Both the position numbers and the translations under genes were made by a program. The notes beneath the pieces were generated by a model. The model was not told the DNA's origin. It was given only the letters and a program-made list of their open reading frames with translations, and did no database searches. A DNA stretch of 21,364 nucleotides from Tritrichomonas musculus (lineage: Eukaryota > Parabasalia > Tritrichomonadida > Tritrichomonadidae): positions 1 to 21,364 of the forward strand of contig JAPFFF010000499.1 of the NCBI GenBank assembly GCA_039105265.1. Reading direction: 5' to 3'. Below are positions 19,990 through 21,364 of the stretch, one piece after another. Numbering within the stretch: position 1 is the stretch's first letter; the number at the start of each line of letters is the position of its first letter.

Positions 19990-21364
19990 GGGACTTCGCG
20001 GACTGACTGTTTATTAAAATAACTTTAATGCATTAGAGTAAATTAAGAAATAAAATAACGTGAAAGTTAATCAATATAAAAGGGTAGAAATAATAGAAAA
20101 GCATAACATTAAACAAGAGTCTCGCATAAAAGATGGTCAAGGTATTGCAGTTGTTGTGAAAAAGTGAACGAGTTACATGAGTGTAATTTGGTACGAACAA
20201 TAAGATCAATGATGAATACAACAACTGCGATCGACAAGAAGTAGAAAAGAGTAGTCGATCAGTGAGAAATTGATATAAAAGAGTATGAATAATTAACGTC
20301 AAAGATATGAAAAAAAAGTGTGATCAATTCGGACTAAGAGAGAGACGAATGTGAGTGATCAATTGGTACTAAAAGTGAGACGAATGTGAGTGATCAATTG
20401 GTACTAAAAGTGAGACAAATGTGACTGATCAATTGGACTAAAAGTGAGACGAATGTGACTGATCAATTGGTACTAAAAGTGAGACGAATGTGAGTGATCA
20501 ATTGGTACAAAAAGTGAGACGAATGTGAGTGATCAATTGGTACTAAAAGTGAGACGAATGTGAGTGATCAATTGGTACTAAAAATGAGACAAATGTGGCT
20601 GAATAATTGGACTAAAAGTGAGACGAATGTGACTGATCAATTGGACTAAAAGTGAGACGAATGTGAGTGATCAATTGGTACTAAAAGTGAGACGAATGTG
20701 ACTGATCAATTGGACTAAAAGTGAGACGAATGTGAGTGATCAATTGGTACTAAAAGTGAGACGAATGTGAGTGATCAATTGGTACTAAAAGTGAGACGAA
20801 TGTGAGTGATCAATTGGTACTAAAAATGAGACGAATGTGAGTGATCAATTGGTACTAAAAATGAGACGAATGTGAGTGATCAATTGGTACTAAAAGTGAG
20901 ACGAATGTGAGTGATCAATTGGTACTAAAAATGAGACGAATGTGAGTGATCAATTGGTACTAAAAATGAGACAAATGTGAGTGATCAATTGGTACTAAAA
21001 GTGAGACGAATGTGAGTGATCAATTGGTACTAAAAGTGAGACGAATGTGAGTGATCAATTGGTACAAAAAGTGAGACGAATGTGAGTGATCAATTGGTAC
21101 TAAAAGTGAGACGAATGTGACTGATCAATTGGTACTAAAAGTGAGACGAATGTGAGTGATCAATTGGTACAAAAAGTGAGACGAATGTGAGTGATCAATT
21201 GGTACTAAAAGTGAGACGAATGTGAGTGATCAATTGGTACTAAAAATGAGACAAATGTGGCTGAATAATTGGACTAAAAGTGAGACGAATGTGACTGATC
21301 AATTGGACTAAAAGTGAGACGAATGTGAGTGATCAATTGGTACTAAAAGTGAGACGAATGTGAC
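19990..21364. repeat. Composite unit F (at least 1375 bp), subtype 1, cut by window end
   Basis: The left module is 352 bp and appears identical to that of D, including TTGATATAAAAGAG. The minisatellite (20342 to the window end) has at least 29 monomers and no right module is reached, so the true length is unknown. Confidence 0.92.
20342..21364. repeat. Minisatellite in unit F with an internal 19-monomer duplication
   Basis: The rare monomer TGTGGCTGAATAATTGG occurs at 20594 and again at 21256, and GGTACAAAAAG at 20504 and 21166, both 662 bp apart, or nineteen monomers. The order of flanking variants matches on both sides as far as the window allows. An additional GGTACAAAAAG at 21061 lies three monomers before the last one. 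The array has therefore duplicated a large piece of itself after its divergence from unit D. Confidence 0.88.

Larger units (their letters stand above)
10276..21364. repeat. Composite satellite: six tandem units (A-F) with internal 34/35-bp minisatellites
   Basis: GGGACTTCGCGGACTGACTG recurs at 10290, 10966, 12384, 15890, 17736 and 19990, always in the same orientation and preceded by an A-rich run. Between these marks lie a left module of 351-352 bp in B-F, a minisatellite of variable length, and a right module of 756-763 bp. Subtracting the minisatellite leaves 1108, 1107, 1115 and 1108 bp for B, C, D and E, so length differences come almost wholly from monomer number. The plus strand is rich in purines and has far more G than C. 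The array continues past the window's right edge. No transposase, terminal inverted repeat or credible protein is seen. Confidence 0.95.

Noticed and set aside
10290-21364. Composite units as transposons arranged head to tail
   Set aside because: I found no terminal inverted repeats, target-site duplications, transposase or reverse-transcriptase fragment. All units share one orientation and differ by monomer number, which fits tandem duplication better.

Overview
This window is almost entirely tandem-repeat DNA from what looks like a eukaryote with a very AT-rich genome. I see no intact protein-coding gene, tRNA, rRNA or CRISPR array. The only recognisable gene is a dead, intronless copy of an M20-family metallopeptidase on the minus strand (9612-10275). 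An intronless M20 gene in AT-rich spacer DNA would suit a protist such as a trichomonad, but that is a weak inference and I cannot name the organism.

Layout. (1) 1-7778: a satellite of 122-bp units, about 63.75 copies. Each unit is two 61-bp halves, and each half carries a GCAGGTGGAA arm and a (T)TCCACCTGC arm. The array is therefore a continuous chain of potential hairpins, with about six CANNTG (E-box-like) sites per unit. One C/T site and a rarer pair of linked variants act as a barcode that reveals a higher-order period of 15 units (1830 bp). The array starts before the window and ends abruptly inside a unit at 7778. (2) 7779-9611: AT-rich spacer with no gene I can support. It holds one nested hairpin near 8047-8100 and a small island of palindromes at about 9133-9321. 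(3) 9612-10275: the M20 pseudogene. It has lost its catalytic core and its 3' end and switches reading frame three times. (4) 10276-21364: a composite satellite made of six tandem units (A-F), each beginning with GGGACTTCGCGG. In B-E a nearly constant scaffold of about 1108-1115 bp surrounds an internal minisatellite of 34/35-bp monomers. Copy number runs 3, 9, about 69, 21, 33 and at least 29 from A to F. Units B, D and F form one subtype and C and E another, so the larger repeating unit is a dimer. The array runs off the right edge.

How the parts relate. The composite array begins immediately upstream of the pseudogene's start codon. Unit A, nearest the pseudogene, is the most divergent and has only three monomers, so it resembles an early form of the unit. 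Unit length varies almost only through monomer number. Both satellites show nested repetition: monomer, multi-monomer block and larger unit. The composite array has a strong purine and G-over-C bias on the plus strand, whereas the 122-bp satellite is dyad-symmetric. The two arrays share no obvious sequence. The setting looks like heterochromatin, for example centromeric, pericentromeric or subtelomeric DNA, but nothing in the sequence proves which.
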